Positions 1 through 9,017 of a DNA stretch of 64,000 nt are shown piece by piece. The DNA lies in contig NZ_JAIWNB010000005.1 in NCBI RefSeq assembly GCF_020215705.1, forward strand, positions 124,001-188,000. The letters are read 5' to 3'. Positions within the stretch are counted from its first letter, which is position 1, and every line of letters starts with the position of its first letter. Source of the stretch: Nonomuraea aurantiaca. Lineage in GTDB: Bacteria > Actinomycetota > Actinomycetes > Streptosporangiales > Streptosporangiaceae. Under the pieces are notes generated by a model. It did no database searches. It was given only the letters and a program-made list of their open reading frames with translations, and was not told where the DNA came from. The position numbers and the translations under genes are program-made.

Positions 1-468
1 GTCGCGGGCCTCCAGGATCTCGCGGACCTCGTCCGTCCACCATGACGGGTGCCGGGGCTCGACCGCGAGGCGCACATGCTTCGGGAAGCAGTCCAGGCAG
101 CGGGCCAGCCGGTCCGGATCGGCCTTCAGGGTCGGCGGCAGCTGCAGGAGGATCGGGCCGAGCTTGTCCTTGAGCGCCGAGGCGGCGTTCATCAGCCGCT
201 CCACCGGCTCCTCCGGATCGGCCAGCCGCTTGATGTGGGTGAGGAACCTGCTGGCCTTGACGGCCATCACGAACCCGTCGGGCGTGCGGTCCCGCCAGCC
301 GGCGAAGGACTCGGGTGAGGGCAGGCGGTAGAAGGCGTTGTTGCTCTCGACCGTGGGGAACGTCTCGCCGTACGTCTCCAGCCAGAGGCGCTGCGGGACC
401 CCCTGCGAGTAGAGGATGCCCCGCCAGTCTTTGTACTGCCACCCGGACGTGCCCACCAGCGTCGCCAT
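1..468 (-). CDS. DUF72 (YecE-like) protein, C-terminus cut by window edge
   Basis: The reading frame opens with ATG at 468 and runs off the left edge, giving about 156 residues. The N-terminus reads MATLVGTSGWQYKDW, followed by an ESNNAFYRLP stretch and LLQLPP around residue 115. The TSGW..KDW opening, the E-N-FYR segment and the QLPP segment are hallmarks of the DUF72 TIM-barrel family (YecE/YunF), whose biochemical role is unsettled. Family members are about 240-280 aa, so roughly 40 percent is missing at the edge. It is on the same strand as the NAD kinase gene 39 bp upstream and may be cotranscribed with it. Confidence 0.88.
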   Translation of the reverse strand, partial: MATLVGTSGWQYKDWRGILYSQGVPQRLWLETYGETFPTVESNNAFYRLPSPESFAGWRDRTPDGFVMAVKASRFLTHIKRLADPEEPVERLMNAASALKDKLGPILLQLPPTLKADPDRLARCLDCFPKHVRLAVEPRHPSWWTDEVREILEARD

Positions 469-507
469 ACCTCGGCGCCTACCCTGCGGAACGCGCCCTA
501 TCCATGG

Positions 508-1368
508 TCAGTCGGCCTCGGCGCTGCCGCCCACCCGCAGCTTGCGCCGGGCCCGCTCGTAGAACGTCGTCCCCATCCGCACCACGTTGGCCGCGTCCGG
601 CAGGGCGGCCACCGTGACGCGGTCACCGGGGCACAGATGCCCCAGCACCGCCCCGTCCACCTCCACCGCCAGCCGCCCGCTGGTCGGCAGCAGCTCCAGC
701 GTCACCTCCTCGTCGGCGGGCAGGACCAGCGCCCGGTTGAACGAGGAGTGGGCGGCGGCGGGCACGACCAGCAGCGCCTCCACCCGCGGCGAGACGATCG
801 GCCCGCCCGCGGCGAAGCTGTAGGCGGTGGACCCGGTGGTCGTGGCCACGATCACGGCGTCGGCCGCGTAGCGCACGAACGGATCGTCACCCGGCATGAC
901 GGAGACGGCGGCCATGCCGTCGCCCGGGATGCGCACCAGGGCGATGTCGTTGAACGCGATCAGCTCCTCGGCCCCGTCGAGCTTGGTCCGCACGGCCATG
1001 CGCGGCTCGATCGTGTAGCGGTGCCCGTCGATGGCGGACAGCGTGGCGGGCAGCTCCGCGATGTCGATCTCGGCCAGGAACCCCAGCCGCCCCAGGTTCA
1101 CCCCCAGCACCGGCGTCTTCCGCCCGGCGATGAGCCGCATGGTGCGCAGCATCGTCCCGTCACCGCCGAGGCTCACCAGCAGGTCGGCCCGCTCGATCAG
1201 CATCTCGACGTCGACCGGCACGGCGCTGCAGTCGATCCGGCCGACCTCCTCCGGAAGCCCCATGACGGTCACCCCGCGGCTGGCGGCCCAGCTCAGGATG
1301 GTGTCGATCGCCTCTTTGGAGTCGCGCCGTGGATGCAGCACCAGCCCGACCGTTCCGACCATGCCCAT
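508..1368 (-). CDS. nadK: NAD kinase
   Basis: This is a 286-aa cytoplasmic NAD kinase, making NADP from NAD with ATP or polyphosphate. The signature GGDGT is at residues 68-72, preceded by a hydrophobic strand (ADLLVSL). The second nucleotide-binding segment, TTTGSTAYSFAAGGP, lies near residues 175-190, and LGRLGFLAEI follows the first motif as usual. The common NE pair after the substrate loop reads ND here (FNDIALVR), a variant I believe occurs in actinobacterial paralogs. Two ATGs (1368 and 1362) could start it. It lies in a same-strand run with the DUF72 gene. Confidence 0.93.
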   Translation of the reverse strand: MGMVGTVGLVLHPRRDSKEAIDTILSWAASRGVTVMGLPEEVGRIDCSAVPVDVEMLIERADLLVSLGGDGTMLRTMRLIAGRKTPVLGVNLGRLGFLAEIDIAELPATLSAIDGHRYTIEPRMAVRTKLDGAEELIAFNDIALVRIPGDGMAAVSVMPGDDPFVRYAADAVIVATTTGSTAYSFAAGGPIVSPRVEALLVVPAAAHSSFNRALVLPADEEVTLELLPTSGRLAVEVDGAVLGHLCPGDRVTVAALPDAANVVRMGTTFYERARRKLRVGGSAEAD

Positions 1369-1431
1369 GTGGCCAGCTTAGGGGCCCGTTCATCCGGACC
1401 GACGTCCACCGCCCGTACGGTGTGCCGCGGT

Positions 1432-2595
1432 TCAGACGATGTTGAGCTCCGGCCTGGCCCCGGCCAGGGCGAAGCGGCGCGTGTCGAAGCCGGTGACGTC
1501 GACGAACGGCGTCCGGTCCAGGTAGAGGTCGCGGACCACCTCGCCGACGGCCGGGCTCATCAGGAAACCGTGGCCGGAGAAACCGGTGGCGTAGATGAAC
1601 CTGTCGACGTCCGGGGCGGTCCCGATGAGCGCGTTGTGGTCCGGCGTCACCTCGTACAGGCCGGCCCATCCGGTGGCGATGCCGGTCTCCAGCAGGGCCG
1701 GGGCGCGGCGGGCCATGGCCTCGCCCAGCCTCGGCAGCCAGGCGTCGGACCGGTCGAACTTGAAGCCCGGCGTCTCGTCGGGATCGGACATGCCCAGCAG
1801 CAGGCCGGGACCTTCGCGGTGGAAGTAGAAGGTGGTGCCGAAGTCGATGGTGAACGTCGTGGGCGGCAGGCCGGGGACCGGCTCGGTGATCAGGATCTGC
1901 CGGCGCAGCGGGCTCACCGGCAGGTCGACGCCCACCCAGGCGCCTATGGGACGTGACCAGGCGCCGGCCGCGCAGATGACGGTGTCGGTCTCGATGCGGC
2001 CGCCCTCGGTCTGGACGGCGACGATGCGGCCGTCCATCGTCTCGATGCCGGTCGCGGCGCAGTTGGGCAGCAGCCGCGCGCCGAGCCGGCGGGCCGCGCC
2101 CGCGTAGCCGAGCACCACGGACTCGGGCGTGCAGTGGCCGTCGGTGGGCGAGTAGGCGGCGGCGAGCAGGCCGTCGGTGTCGATCAGCGGCGCCAGCTCC
2201 GCGGCCTCGCGCACCGAGATCATCCTGCTGGGCACGCCGAGGTCGTTCTGGATCGCGACGTTCTTCTCGAACTCCGCCACGGACTCGGGCGAGTCGAGCA
2301 GGAACAGGTAGCCCACCTTGTGCAGGTCGATCTCCTGCCCGAACCGGGCGGCGAAGGTGTCGAACGTCTCCAGGCTGCGTACGGCCAGCTGGACGTTGAC
2401 CCGGTCGGAGAACTGCGCCCGCACTCCCCCGGCGGCCTTCGAGGTCGAGCCGGAGCCCAGCGGCCCCTTGTCGATCAGGACCACGTCGGTGACCCCGGCC
2501 GCGGCCAGCGCGTAGGCCGAGCTGACGCCCATGGCGCCACCCCCGATGACGACCACTGAGGCCCGCGCGGGCAGCCGGCGTCCGGTTTCGCTCAT
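1432..2595 (-). CDS. FAD-dependent oxidoreductase (DAO / sarcosine oxidase beta type)
   Basis: This 387-aa protein of the D-amino acid oxidase superfamily (PF01266) probably oxidises a secondary amine or N-methyl amino acid; the substrate cannot be read from sequence. The Rossmann FAD site VVIGGGAMG sits around residues 15-23, ICAAGAWS near residue 200 is the second FAD-contact segment, and YATGFSGHGFLMSPAVGE near the C-terminus is the closing motif of sarcosine/glycine oxidase-like enzymes. ATG at 2595 is chosen because AAGGAGG lies just upstream; the longer GTG start at 2613 would swallow that site. It is divergent from the dehydrogenase gene at 2788, so the two may serve one catabolic route (inference). 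Confidence 0.85.
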   Translation of the reverse strand: MSETGRRLPARASVVVIGGGAMGVSSAYALAAAGVTDVVLIDKGPLGSGSTSKAAGGVRAQFSDRVNVQLAVRSLETFDTFAARFGQEIDLHKVGYLFLLDSPESVAEFEKNVAIQNDLGVPSRMISVREAAELAPLIDTDGLLAAAYSPTDGHCTPESVVLGYAGAARRLGARLLPNCAATGIETMDGRIVAVQTEGGRIETDTVICAAGAWSRPIGAWVGVDLPVSPLRRQILITEPVPGLPPTTFTIDFGTTFYFHREGPGLLLGMSDPDETPGFKFDRSDAWLPRLGEAMARRAPALLETGIATGWAGLYEVTPDHNALIGTAPDVDRFIYATGFSGHGFLMSPAVGEVVRDLYLDRTPFVDVTGFDTRRFALAGARPELNIV

Positions 2596-2787
2596 GGCCA
2601 CCTCCTTCCCCACTCGCTCATGTATGTGCGGACATCATCGCTCACGCCCCTCGGCGGTCGCCGTCACGGGTCCAGGATCGCCGAACGCGCAGATCCGGAG
2701 GAAGCGGTCGAGCACGGTCATCTGTGGGCGTAGCCGAAGAGGTTCTTACGCATGTTGATTCGTGAGCGAGGCGGACAGGAAGTCCGC

Positions 2788-3696
2788 ATGCTCGATTCGC
2801 GACTGCCGAAGATCGGATTCATCGGCGTGGGCCGGATGGGTCTGCCCATGTGCGCCAATCTGGCCCGCGCGGGACATCGCGTGCACGCCAGTGATGTGCG
2901 CCCCGAACGCGAGAAGGACGTGGTCGCGGCCGGAGCGCTCTGGGCGGCGTCCGCGGCCGAGGCCGCCGCCGGCGCGGAGGTGCTCGTCACGATGCTGCCC
3001 GGTCCGGAAGAGGTACGCGCGGTGATGCTGGCGCCTGGCGACGCCCTGGAGGCGCTGGCGGCCGGCGCGACCTGGATCGACATGACCAGCAACTCACCGG
3101 CCCTGGTGGCGCCGATCCGCGAGCAGGCCGAGCGGCGCGGAGTGCGGGTGCTGGAGGCGCCGGTCGGCGGTGGCGTCCCGGCCGCGCGGGCGGGGACGCT
3201 GCACCTGTTCGTGGGCGGGCCCGCGGATCTGCTGGCGCGGCACCGGCCGCTGCTGGACGTTCTGGGCGATCCCGAACGGATCATCCACCTCGGCGGACCC
3301 GGCACCGGATACACCGCCAAGCTGCTGGCCAACCTGCTGTGGTTCGGGCAGGCGATCGCCACCGCCGAAGCCCTCCTGCTCGGCCGGCGGGCCGGCATCG
3401 ACCTGGCCGTACTTCGCGAGGCGCTCGGTTCCAGCGCGGCGTCCAGCACCTTCGTCCGTCGCGACCTGGACGCCCTGTTCGCCGGCGACTACCTGGAGTC
3501 CTTCGGCCTCGACCGGTGCTGCGAGGAGCTCGAGACGGTGACCGCCATGGCCGATGAGCTCGGAGTGCCCTTCGAACTCTCCCACCTCGTCGAACGCACC
3601 TACCAGCGCGCGCTGGACCGCTATGGGGCGGTCGACGGCGAACTCCTCGCCATCGCCCTCCTGGAGGAACAGGCCGGCCTGCGGCTGCGACCGTGA
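2788..3696 (+). CDS. NAD(P)-dependent beta-hydroxyacid dehydrogenase (HIBADH family)
   Basis: This is a 302-aa member of the 3-hydroxyisobutyrate / tartronate semialdehyde reductase family. The N-terminal nucleotide motif GFIGVGRMG is at about residues 10-18. The family substrate signature follows as DMTSNSPALV, then the GGGVPAA loop. The catalytic lysine is in TGYTAKLLANLLWF, and this N-x3-(W/F) region is typical. ATG at 2788 is preferred because it has AGGAAG five bases upstream and leaves the usual short N-terminus; an in-frame ATG at 2752 with GAAGAGG is also possible. The gene is divergent from the flavin oxidoreductase. Confidence 0.85.
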   Translation: MLDSRLPKIGFIGVGRMGLPMCANLARAGHRVHASDVRPEREKDVVAAGALWAASAAEAAAGAEVLVTMLPGPEEVRAVMLAPGDALEALAAGATWIDMTSNSPALVAPIREQAERRGVRVLEAPVGGGVPAARAGTLHLFVGGPADLLARHRPLLDVLGDPERIIHLGGPGTGYTAKLLANLLWFGQAIATAEALLLGRRAGIDLAVLREALGSSAASSTFVRRDLDALFAGDYLESFGLDRCCEELETVTAMADELGVPFELSHLVERTYQRALDRYGAVDGELLAIALLEEQAGLRLRP

Positions 3697-3765
3697 GGGC
3701 GGACCAAACCAGAAATATACGACCGGCAGACGTTATCCGTACTCGAGCGCGGGCATTCGGGGGCC

Positions 3766-4629
3766 ATGCCGGAGCAACCAGACAGCACGCCACCTGCCCA
3801 GAACCAGCCCTACCCCGGACACACCGGGGAGATGGCCCCCGAGCCGCGTGATGAGATGCACGACTACATCGGCAGCGAGCTGCTGAAAGGCAAGCGCGCG
3901 CTGATCACCGGGGGCGACTCGGGCATCGGCCGCGCGGTGGCCGTCGCCTTCGCCAAGGAGGGGGCCGACGTCGCGATCGCGTACCTGAGTGAGCACGAGG
4001 ACGCCGCCCACACCAGGAAGCTGGTGGAGGAGACGGGGCAGCGCTGCGTGCTGATCCCCGGCAACCTGGCCGAGCGCGAGCACTGCGCGTCCATCGTCGC
4101 GCAGACGGTGACCGAGCTGGGCGGGCTGGACATCGTGGTCAACAACGTGGCCTACCAGGCGCCGGTCGACTCGCTGGAGGAGCTGACCGAGGAGCAGTGG
4201 GAGCACACCTTCGCGGTCAACATCCACAGCTACTTCCACGTCACCAAGGCGGCGCTGCCCCACCTCGGCAGAGGCTCGTCGATCATCAACACCTCGTCGA
4301 TCAACGGTCTGCGCGGCAACAAGTCGCTCATCGACTACGCCACGACCAAGGGCGCGATCAACGCCTTCACCTACTCGATGGCGCAGAACCTCGTCGATCG
4401 GGGCATCCGGATCAATGCCGTGGCACCGGGACCCGTCTGGACCCCGCTGATCCCCGCGACGATGCCGAAGGAGAAGGTCGAGCAGTTCGGCAAGCAGGTG
4501 CCGATGAAGCGGGCCGCCGATCCCGACGAGATCGCCCCCTCGTACGTCTTCTTCGCGGCCGAACGCCTGTCGTCGTACTACACCGGCGAGATCCTGGCCC
4601 CGATCGGCGGCGAGACGCTACCCGGCTGA
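3766..4629 (+). CDS. SDR family oxidoreductase (glucose-dehydrogenase / general-stress type)
   Basis: This is a 287-aa classical short-chain dehydrogenase. A roughly 40-residue hydrophilic N-terminal extension with PYPGHTGEM is followed by the coenzyme motif TGGDSGIG (residues 48-55), NNVA, the catalytic serine in INTSSINGL and the YATTK catalytic pair. The extension plus GGDSGIG is characteristic of the YhdG/YdaD/YghA subgroup, often annotated as glucose 1-dehydrogenase or general stress protein; the physiological substrate is uncertain. The C-terminal TGEILAPIGGE is also typical. Its stop overlaps the end of the convergent GT2 gene by 12 bp. Confidence 0.9.
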   Translation: MPEQPDSTPPAQNQPYPGHTGEMAPEPRDEMHDYIGSELLKGKRALITGGDSGIGRAVAVAFAKEGADVAIAYLSEHEDAAHTRKLVEETGQRCVLIPGNLAEREHCASIVAQTVTELGGLDIVVNNVAYQAPVDSLEELTEEQWEHTFAVNIHSYFHVTKAALPHLGRGSSIINTSSINGLRGNKSLIDYATTKGAINAFTYSMAQNLVDRGIRINAVAPGPVWTPLIPATMPKEKVEQFGKQVPMKRAADPDEIAPSYVFFAAERLSSYYTGEILAPIGGETLPG

Positions 4630-5580
4630 GTCGGCCCGCGCTCGTGACCCTGCGGATTCCATCAGGCGCAGGGCCGCTTCCAGACCGGGGGCGACCGGGT
4701 CGCGGCGGCGCAGGACCCACGGCACCCCGCGTACGGCATCCAGAAAACCGGCGCGAACCGCCGCGTCGCGCCGGACGCCGCGGCCGAGCTGGACCGTGCG
4801 GCGCACCGCTCCAGGCAGCCGGCGCCGTAGCCACGCCGTCCACAGGGCGTTGCGCGCCTGGATGCGACGGCGGGCCGCCAGCTGGCCGTCCTGCCTGGGG
4901 AGCGGGTGATGGTGGGCGACCACGTCGTCCACGTATGCCAGACCCCAACCCGCGCTCACCAGGTCGATCGCGAGCAGCTCCTCTTCCCCGCCGATCATCA
5001 AGCGCGCGTCGAAGCCGCCGACGGCCAGGAAGGCCGCGCGGCGCACCACCACCCCGCAGGCCAGGAAGCCCAGCACGGGCGGGCCGGGCAGATCGGGCTG
5101 GGCGGGCAGTGGACCGGTCGCCATCTCCGACGAGACCAGATCCAGGCTCTCGTGCGGCCCGACCAGCATGCGCGCGGCCACCACCGCCAACCGTGGATGC
5201 TCATCCAGCAGCCGGGCGGCGCGTGCCAGGCTTCCGGGTGCCCACCAGGAGTCGTCGTCGGCGAAGGCCACGTAGTCGGTGTCCGCCTGGGCCACGCCTA
5301 CGTTGCGGGCGCCGCAGCCGATGTTCTCCGGCAGGGAGATGACCCGCACCCCGGGATGTTCGCGGGCGACCGCGGCGGCGGTGCCGTCGGTGGACCCGTT
5401 GTCCACCACCAGCACCGGCGGCCGCTCGGGCAGCCGTTCGAGGACGGAGAGGGTTCTGCGCAGCTGGCCGACCCGGTTCATGGTGGCGATCACCACCGAG
5501 ACCTTTGACGCGCCGGGCCCGGTGGACTCGGGCAAGCGGGCGGTTCGGTGTCCGGGGCGTGGTCGGGAAGTCACGGTCAT
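4618..5580 (-). CDS. Glycosyltransferase family 2
   Basis: This is a 320-aa GT-A glycosyltransferase. After an ~25-residue basic leader it shows KVSVVIATMNR, then VLVVDNGSTDGT and the metal-binding FADDDSWW near residue 110. GGFDARLMIGGEEELLAIDL is the acceptor-side segment, and DVVAHHHP follows. No membrane segment is obvious, so it is probably a soluble or peripheral enzyme transferring sugar to an unknown acceptor. ATG 5580 is chosen because AAGGGGA precedes it and the more upstream frame has no domain-like sequence. It converges with and slightly overlaps the SDR gene. Confidence 0.85.
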   Translation of the reverse strand: MTVTSRPRPGHRTARLPESTGPGASKVSVVIATMNRVGQLRRTLSVLERLPERPPVLVVDNGSTDGTAAAVAREHPGVRVISLPENIGCGARNVGVAQADTDYVAFADDDSWWAPGSLARAARLLDEHPRLAVVAARMLVGPHESLDLVSSEMATGPLPAQPDLPGPPVLGFLACGVVVRRAAFLAVGGFDARLMIGGEEELLAIDLVSAGWGLAYVDDVVAHHHPLPRQDGQLAARRRIQARNALWTAWLRRRLPGAVRRTVQLGRGVRRDAAVRAGFLDAVRGVPWVLRRRDPVAPGLEAALRLMESAGSRARADSAG

Positions 5581-5720
5581 GGTCCCCTTGCAGGCAGGCG
5601 GGTTGCTCCGGCGACGACCGTCACGTCGAGCACGTCGCGGCAAAAAGGGGCTGCCCGGTGGATTCCCTGCCTCTTCCCCACATACGCCATTTGGCGGGAT
5701 AAGGGTTGCTTCAAGGACGG

Positions 5721-6260
5721 TCAGGCCCGGTCGAGCCGCTGGAACAGGCCGTACACGAAACGAGCCCGGTAGTCCGTGCCCTCGTGGGCGAAGTCGACCA
5801 CCCAATGCTGCGGCGCCGAGCCCTCGCCCTGGGCGGCCCCCGGGAAACTCGTCACGACGTCGCCGACGACGCACCCCCATGGAACCAGGTCCACGAAGGC
5901 CAGCGTCTTGTCGCCATGGGGACGGACGAACCACTGGTTCCATATCGCGCCGTCAGGCCCGAGCAGCACCTCGAACTCCAGCTCCGGCCAGGACGGCAGT
6001 GTCCACCGAGCCACCCGGCAGGTCAGGCTCCCGACCGGGGTCGTGCCCTCGTACGAGGGCGGGCCGAGCATCGTCCGCAACGCGGCCAGGCCCTTCCTGG
6101 TACGGACGGAGTGGGCCATCTTCGTCCATTGCGTGTGCGCGGCGCGAAGCTCGGCCCGGGACGCGCCCATGTCCATGAGCGCGTCCTCCACCCGTTCGGC
6201 GTTGAGATCACGCATCCGATGCATCAAGGTCAGCTCGAACTGACGAACCCCGAATCCCAT
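5721..6260 (-). CDS. Conserved hypothetical protein
   Basis: This encodes a 179-aa soluble protein that I do not recognise. It has no signal peptide or membrane segment. The N-terminal third is alpha-helical and charged (MHRMRDLNAERVEDALMDM), and the C-terminal two-thirds is rich in aromatic residues (WNQWFVRPHGD, HWVVDFAHEG), suggesting a beta-rich fold. It is on the same strand as the GT2 gene downstream, with a 140-bp gap, and as the cytosine deaminase upstream, with a 39-bp gap. Coding character is convincing but function is unknown. Confidence 0.7.
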   Translation of the reverse strand: MGFGVRQFELTLMHRMRDLNAERVEDALMDMGASRAELRAAHTQWTKMAHSVRTRKGLAALRTMLGPPSYEGTTPVGSLTCRVARWTLPSWPELEFEVLLGPDGAIWNQWFVRPHGDKTLAFVDLVPWGCVVGDVVTSFPGAAQGEGSAPQHWVVDFAHEGTDYRARFVYGLFQRLDRA

Positions 6261-6299
6261 GGCCGCCAGCCTGCCAGGCTCAGGGGCCGAGGGCGGGGC

Positions 6300-6725
6300 T
6301 CATTTCCCGATGTCCTCATTCCACAGCGCGGGGTTGGCGGCGATGAAGGCGGTCATGAGGTCGACGCATTCCCGGGAGTCGAGCACCACCACCTCCACGC
6401 CGTGCCGGGCGAGCCATTCGTGCTGGCCCATGAAGGTCCGGCACTCCCCCACGACGAGACGCGGGATACCGAACTGGCGGATCAGGCCGCTGCAGTACCA
6501 GCAGGGCGACAGTGTGGTCACCATGGTCGTGCCCCGGTAGGTGGGCTGCCGCCCGGCGTCGCGGAACGCGGCGGTCTCGCCGTGCGCCGACGGGTCGCCG
6601 TCCTGGACCCTGCGGTTGCGGCCCCGGCCCAGCAGCGTGCCGTCGGCCGCGAACAGCGCCGCCCCCACCGGCACGCCACCCTCGGCGAATCCCTTTCTGG
6701 CCTCTTCGAGCGCTACTTCCAGCAT
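6300..6725 (-). CDS. Cytosine deaminase, yeast Fcy1-like
   Basis: This 141-aa zinc-dependent deaminase of the CDA fold most likely converts cytosine to uracil in pyrimidine salvage. The zinc sites are visible as HGE (in SAHGETAAF) and PCWYC. The length, the EGGVPVGAAL opening, TTLSPCWYC, YGIPR-like FGIPRLVVGE and the C-terminal WNEDIG all parallel yeast cytosine deaminase as I remember it, more than tRNA adenosine deaminase. ATG at 6725 has GGGGATAG upstream and matches the family N-terminus; an upstream TTG at 6776 is less likely. It is divergent from the propeller lipoprotein. Confidence 0.82.
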   Translation of the reverse strand: MLEVALEEARKGFAEGGVPVGAALFAADGTLLGRGRNRRVQDGDPSAHGETAAFRDAGRQPTYRGTTMVTTLSPCWYCSGLIRQFGIPRLVVGECRTFMGQHEWLARHGVEVVVLDSRECVDLMTAFIAANPALWNEDIGK

Positions 6726-6829
6726 GTTCCGACTATCCCCACAGGCGGGTGACGTCACCGTGATTTCCTGACGCAACCCTGACCCGGACCTCGACAGGCG
6801 CTACCGAACGCCTTCCTAGGCTGTGGCGC

Positions 6830-7990
6830 ATGCGACTGCCGAGGATGACGATCATGCTGGGAGCGGTCGCCGTCGCCGCCGCTTCCTGCGGTTCGCCCCC
6901 CGCTCCCATGGTGGCCGACCACGCCGCCACACCACCGCCGAAGCCGCTGCCGCTGAAGCCGCGACCGCACCGGCACACGCCGGTGGCCGCGCACATGACC
7001 GACGTCTACGCCCACGACCGGCCGGGGATGCTGAGCCCCCGGGTCGAGCACGTGACCCCCCGCGTGTACGTCCCCAACAGCGAGTCGGACACGGTGGACG
7101 TCATCGACCCGCGGACCTACCGGGTCGTGCGCCGCTTCCGGGTCGGCGCCCTGCCGCAGCACGTCGTGCCCTCCTGGGACCTGAAGACGCTGTGGATCAA
7201 CGAGAACCAGGGCAACCGGCTCGTCCCCATCAACCCGGTCACGGGCCGCCCCGGCAAGCCGGTGCCCGTGGACGATCCGTACAACCTGTACTTCACCCCC
7301 GACGGTTCGTACGCCCTGGTCATGGCCGAACGCAACAACCGCCTCGACTTCCGCGACCCGCACACGATGCGCCTGATCCGTTCCCTCAGCATGCCCTGCA
7401 GAGGCATCAACCACGGCGACTTCACCGCCGACGGATCCGTCTTCCTGGCCAGCTGCGAGTTCTCCGGCCAGATCGTGGCGATCGACTGGGCGCGCCCCCG
7501 CGTGAAGAAGGTGATCGGCGTGGGGTCGGGGAACATGCCGCAGGACGTCAAGCTCTCCCCCGACGGCCGGCGCTTCTACGTCGCCGACATGATGGCGGGC
7601 GGTGTGTGGATCATCAACGCCACCACGTTCCGGCGGGTGGGCTTCCTGCGCACCGGCGCGGGCGCGCACGGCCTGTACGTCAGCAGGGACTCGCGGCGGC
7701 TCTACGTCTCCAACAGGGGTGAGGGTACGGTCTCCGTCGTCTCGTTCGCCACCCGCGAGGTGGTCGAACGATGGCGGATCCCAGGCGGCGGCTCTCCCGA
7801 CATGGGCGGGGTGTCGGCGGACGGCAAGCAGCTCTGGCTGTCCGGAAGGTACGACGGGGTGGTCTACGTCCTGTCCACCAGGACCGGAAAACTGCTCCAC
7901 AAGATCAAGGTCGGCCGGGGTCCGCACGGCCTGTGCGTCTACCCCCAGCCCGGACGCCACTCCCTCGGTCACACCGGCGTGTTCCGATGA
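6830..7990 (+). CDS. YVTN-type beta-propeller lipoprotein
   Basis: This is a 386-aa exported protein. A basic start, a hydrophobic core and the lipobox AAASC (cysteine near residue 20) indicate a lipoprotein anchored on the outer face of the membrane, followed by a Pro/Ala-rich tether with PPPKP. From residue ~80 it has repeated blades of about 42 residues with motifs such as RVYVPNSESDTVDVID, QDVKLSPDGRRFYV and RLYVSNRGEGTVSVVS, typical of YVTN/surface-antigen seven-bladed propellers. The ligand is unknown. The gene stands alone between the deaminase and a decayed MFS gene. Confidence 0.82.
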   Translation: MRLPRMTIMLGAVAVAAASCGSPPAPMVADHAATPPPKPLPLKPRPHRHTPVAAHMTDVYAHDRPGMLSPRVEHVTPRVYVPNSESDTVDVIDPRTYRVVRRFRVGALPQHVVPSWDLKTLWINENQGNRLVPINPVTGRPGKPVPVDDPYNLYFTPDGSYALVMAERNNRLDFRDPHTMRLIRSLSMPCRGINHGDFTADGSVFLASCEFSGQIVAIDWARPRVKKVIGVGSGNMPQDVKLSPDGRRFYVADMMAGGVWIINATTFRRVGFLRTGAGAHGLYVSRDSRRLYVSNRGEGTVSVVSFATREVVERWRIPGGGSPDMGGVSADGKQLWLSGRYDGVVYVLSTRTGKLLHKIKVGRGPHGLCVYPQPGRHSLGHTGVFR

Positions 7991-8073
7991 TCGCCCCCGA
8001 GACTTCCGACGGCGCGGGAAGATCTATGGGCCTTTGCCGCGCGGCCGCACAGCCGCCCGCGCGATGATGCCAC

Positions 8074-9007
8074 ATGACGAATACGCAGGTCAGAGGGCAT
8101 TTTCAGCTGGAAGTGGGGCGTAACGGGCGGCTCGTCATGGCCGCCCGGGCGCTGCGGACCTTCGGCTACGGATGCACCAGCGTGCTCCTGGCCGAGCTGC
8201 TCGCCCAGGACGGCGCCGAACCCTGGCAGACCGGCCTGCTCCTGGCCGTGGCCGCCGCCGGCTCGGTGCTCGCCAGCCTGGTGCTCGGCCTGTTCGCCGA
8301 CCGCTGGGGACGCCGGCGCACGCTGATCGCCTGCGGCTGCCTGATGGCCGTCGCCGGCCTCGCGTTCGCGGTCAGCGAGTCGTATCCCGTCCTGCTGGCC
8401 GCCGCCTTCATCGGCACGATCTCGCCGTCCACCAACGACAACACCCCGTTCTCCGGGGTGGAGCAGTCCATCCTCGCCCAGACCTGCGCCCCGATCCGGC
8501 ACACCCTCGTCTTCACCTGCTACAACGTCACCGCCATGGCGGCCGGCGCCCTGGGCGGGCTGGCCGCCGCCGCGCTGTCGTTCCAGCCGTGGGTGTCGGC
8601 CGCCGACGCCGCCTTCGCGGTGTACGCGCTGCTCGCCCCTCGCCCAGCTCACCGCGCCCCTGCTGGCCGCCCGGCGCGGGCTGCTGGCCGGCATCCCGTT
8701 CGCCCCGACCCTGGGCGGCGCGGTCGCGCTGCTGCTGCTCCGCCAGACCGTCTCCAAGATCGACGTTCCGGCCAGGCAGGCCTTCACCGCCGCCGTAGTT
8801 CCCCCGGCCTACCGGACGACCGCGGCCAGCATGACCAGCCTGGCGCGGAGCATCGCCGTGTCCATCAGCCCGCTCGCCGCCACGACCCTGCTCACGGGCA
8901 CCCTGGTGACCCTGGGCGCGCCTCTCATCGTTGGCGCCGTGCTGGGCATCGGCTACGACATCACGCTCTGGCGCGCGTACCGGGCCGATCCCGCGACCGA
9001 GGTCTGA
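8074..9007 (+). pseudogene. MFS transporter, frameshifted and internally deleted
   Basis: The first frame (8074 to about 8635) encodes a clear MFS N-half, with the A-loop motif GLFADRWGRRR and six membrane segments. Just after a segment ending VYALLAP the frame becomes nonsense. The downstream frame (about 8640-9007) resumes with LAQLTAPLLAARRG, later KIDVPARQAF and VVPPAYRTTAASMTSLARS, which is the last quarter of this MFS subfamily. The two parts add up to about 310 residues instead of about 410. Central-loop and TM7-9 sequence is therefore missing as well as the reading frame. It is best read as a dead gene rather than a single sequencing error. Confidence 0.8.
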
Positions 9008-9017
9008 GCGCGGCTAT

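Noticed and set aside
637..1956. Plus-strand open frame over NAD kinase and the FAD oxidoreductase
   Set aside because: Antisense shadow; composition is His/Gln/Arg-rich without hydrophobic core patterns.
5685..5696. CGCCA-TT-TGGCG palindrome as an operator of the GT2 gene
   Set aside because: Short, over 100 bp from the GT2 start, and such GC palindromes are expected by chance in this DNA.
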